From assembly GCA_021812505.1 (NCBI GenBank), contig JAKANG010000097.1, positions 1 to 6,410 on the forward strand: 6,410 nt of DNA, given 5' to 3'. This stretch comes from Pseudomonadota bacterium (GTDB lineage Bacteria; Pseudomonadota; Alphaproteobacteria; Rhizobiales; Beijerinckiaceae). Both the position numbers and the translations under genes were made by a program. This document shows, piece by piece, positions 5,101 through 6,410 of this stretch (the first letter of the stretch is position 1; each line of letters opens with the position of its first letter). A model generated the notes under the pieces. That model was not told the origin of the DNA and did not search any database. It was given only the letters and a program-made list of their open reading frames with translations.

Positions 5101-6353
5101 CACAGGGGTCCGAAATTTTCGAAATGCATCCGGCGATAGGCGACGCCGCGCCGGCGAAGAAAACGAGCGAAGGTTTCGACCATCGGCGGCGGCCCGCACA
5201 GCCAGAATTCGCCCTTCCCGATTTGCTTCTCGGCGGGAAGGACGCTTTCAGGATCCATTGGCTCGTTGCCCGTCGCCTTGAGCAGCAATGTCAATTTCGG
5301 CCAGCGCGCGGCGTGGGCGCGCAGTTCGTCGACGAAAAGCGCGTCGGCGCCCGAGCGATAGAGATAGATCAATGTGGTCGGGCTGTCCAACCTGCCGGCG
5401 CGCAACAAGGCCAGGAACGGCGTGATTCCGACGCCGCCGGCGATCCAGTATTGCGGCGTCGGCGCGGGATCGGCGAGAAATTCGCCGAATGCCCCCTGGA
5501 CGCGCGCCGGAACCCCCGGTTCGATGGATTGAATGTTGCGCGTGCAGTCGCCAAGCGCCTTCACCGCGATGCGAAAGCCGGAAACGCCATCGACCGAACT
5601 GACGGTGAAAGGGTGAAACTCGCTGCAGCCCTTGAACCGCCGGCTGGACTGAAAGGCGACCAAGGCGAATTGCCCGGGTTTCGCCGCGATGGCTTCGCCC
5701 AGAGGCGCCAGACTGACTTCGACGGCGTTGGGGGAGACGCGCGCAACCGAGCAAACGACATAGGGAGAGGCGCCGAGGCCCCAGTCTGCGCGCATGAAGC
5801 GCCAGGCGAGCAGCGCCGAACTGACGAAAAGGATCGGCGTGACCGGTTCGTCGATCCCTAACAGGATGAGATGGAGCAACCCGACCAGCACCGCAACGCC
5901 GAGCGCCGCATGGAGGGGGCGGCGAATTTGATAGCGCAGACGCGTGGCGAAGGTCGCGCCTAGCCCGAACATGAGCAGAAGCAATGACAGCCATCCCGTC
6001 CAGACCGGCCAGCTTTCGCTGAAGGGCGACAGAAGCTCCCATGCTTCCCGCGGAGCCTTCGGCAGGGAGGCTCCGGCGAGCAGCAGCGGGTGCGCCAACA
6101 GCGCTATGTAGGCCGCCATGCCGAGCCGATGATGCCAGCCATACATATTTTCCAACCCGCCAAGCAGGGGCGCCAGGCGTGGTTCGCGCAGGGCCAGGAA
6201 GAGGCTGGCGAGAAGCATGGCGCACCCGGCCCATCCGAGGCCGATCCCGATTTGCCGAGCCGGCGCGCCCCCTTCGGGATATGCCCAGAACACCAGTCCC
6301 GCGACGAAGAAGAACGCCAGGATGGGAACCGACAATTTGGCCAGGTCTCGCAT
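5100..6353 (-). CDS. Ferric reductase/NADPH oxidase-like transmembrane flavocytochrome b
   Basis: A 417-residue membrane oxidoreductase. The N-terminal half (about 8-187) has six predicted helices. Helix 3 carries His74/His75 and His88, and helix 5 carries His148 and His161. Spacings of 14 (74 to 88) and 13 (148 to 161) equal those of the bis-heme ligands in NADPH oxidases. The C-terminal half is an FNR-type module: PGQF (226-229), FAD-binding HPFTVSS (247-253), NAD(P)-binding GGVGITPF (306-313), LCGPPPM (385-391) and an ending HFENF (410-414) near the C-terminus. Such proteins pass electrons from cytosolic NAD(P)H through FAD and two b hemes to an acceptor outside the membrane (Fe(III), oxygen or a partner protein). 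The downstream cytochrome b5-like gene starts within its TGA, so that protein is the likely partner. The start is uncertain: the ATG at 6353 directly precedes the first helix but has only a weak purine-rich site, TTG at 6368 is an alternative, and the frame stays open to the window edge. Confidence 0.85.
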   Translation of the reverse strand: MRDLAKLSVPILAFFFVAGLVFWAYPEGGAPARQIGIGLGWAGCAMLLASLFLALREPRLAPLLGGLENMYGWHHRLGMAAYIALLAHPLLLAGASLPKAPREAWELLSPFSESWPVWTGWLSLLLLMFGLGATFATRLRYQIRRPLHAALGVAVLVGLLHLILLGIDEPVTPILFVSSALLAWRFMRADWGLGASPYVVCSVARVSPNAVEVSLAPLGEAIAAKPGQFALVAFQSSRRFKGCSEFHPFTVSSVDGVSGFRIAVKALGDCTRNIQSIEPGVPARVQGAFGEFLADPAPTPQYWIAGGVGITPFLALLRAGRLDSPTTLIYLYRSGADALFVDELRAHAARWPKLTLLLKATGNEPMDPESVLPAEKQIGKGEFWLCGPPPMVETFARFLRRRGVAYRRMHFENFGPL

Positions 6354-6410
6354 GCCGTCCGCCGCCAAGGTCAGTCTTGTGAATCGGACTGGGGCCGCAA
6401 ATGCGCGCAG
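6354..6410. other. Right edge of the window, upstream of the reductase
   Basis: These 57 bases hold no recognised gene or promoter. The minus-strand frame of the reductase stays open through them without a stop, so they may be its 5' flank, an N-terminal extension or the end of an upstream segment. The window is too short to decide. Confidence 0.4.

Noticed and set aside
5248..6234. A 328-codon minus-strand frame inside the reductase
   Set aside because: It is an alternative frame of the reductase gene, whose own frame carries complete heme, FAD and NAD(P) motifs.

Overview
The window is very GC-rich and gene-dense, with strong G/C preference at third codon positions. The order surA-like, pdxA, rsmA is typical of Proteobacteria. 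The single-domain SurA-like protein, the PCuAC copper chaperone and the codon bias together suggest an alphaproteobacterium, probably of the Hyphomicrobiales. This placement is an inference from gene content; no rRNA gene or other taxonomic marker is present.

The plus-strand block (103-2929) holds three genes packed with ATGA overlaps: a secreted SurA-like periplasmic chaperone, PdxA (vitamin B6 synthesis) and RsmA (16S rRNA dimethyladenosine methyltransferase). They are probably one transcript. In related genomes lptD lies upstream, but no recognisable part of it falls in the first 102 bases. rsmA ends against a minus-strand gene: the two genes share a TTAA tetranucleotide, and each strand reads a TAA stop from it.

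The minus-strand block 2926-3689 is a two-gene unit. A YqjD/ElaB (DUF883)-like tail-anchored protein is followed, through an ATGA overlap, by a YqjE/holin-superfamily-III-like membrane protein. A compact intergenic segment (3690-3784) carries the intrinsic terminator of the next gene and, abutting it, a candidate promoter for this pair.

The minus-strand gene 3785-4261 encodes a secreted PCuAC-type copper chaperone. It is preceded by about 480 bases with no convincing gene. That stretch has a candidate promoter, a perfect 8-bp hairpin and a CTTTG/CAAAG dyad, so it may be a long leader.

The minus-strand block 4744-6353 (possibly extending past the right edge) is a two-gene redox unit. A six-helix ferric reductase/NADPH oxidase-like flavocytochrome has bis-heme histidine spacings of 14 and 13 residues. 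It is followed, through a TGATG one-base overlap, by a small membrane-anchored or secreted cytochrome b5-like protein with a variant heme motif. Together they look like a route for electrons from cytosolic NAD(P)H through FAD and two hemes to a periplasmic heme protein. This coupled pair is the most interesting part of the window. No mobile elements, CRISPR arrays, tRNAs or rRNAs were seen.
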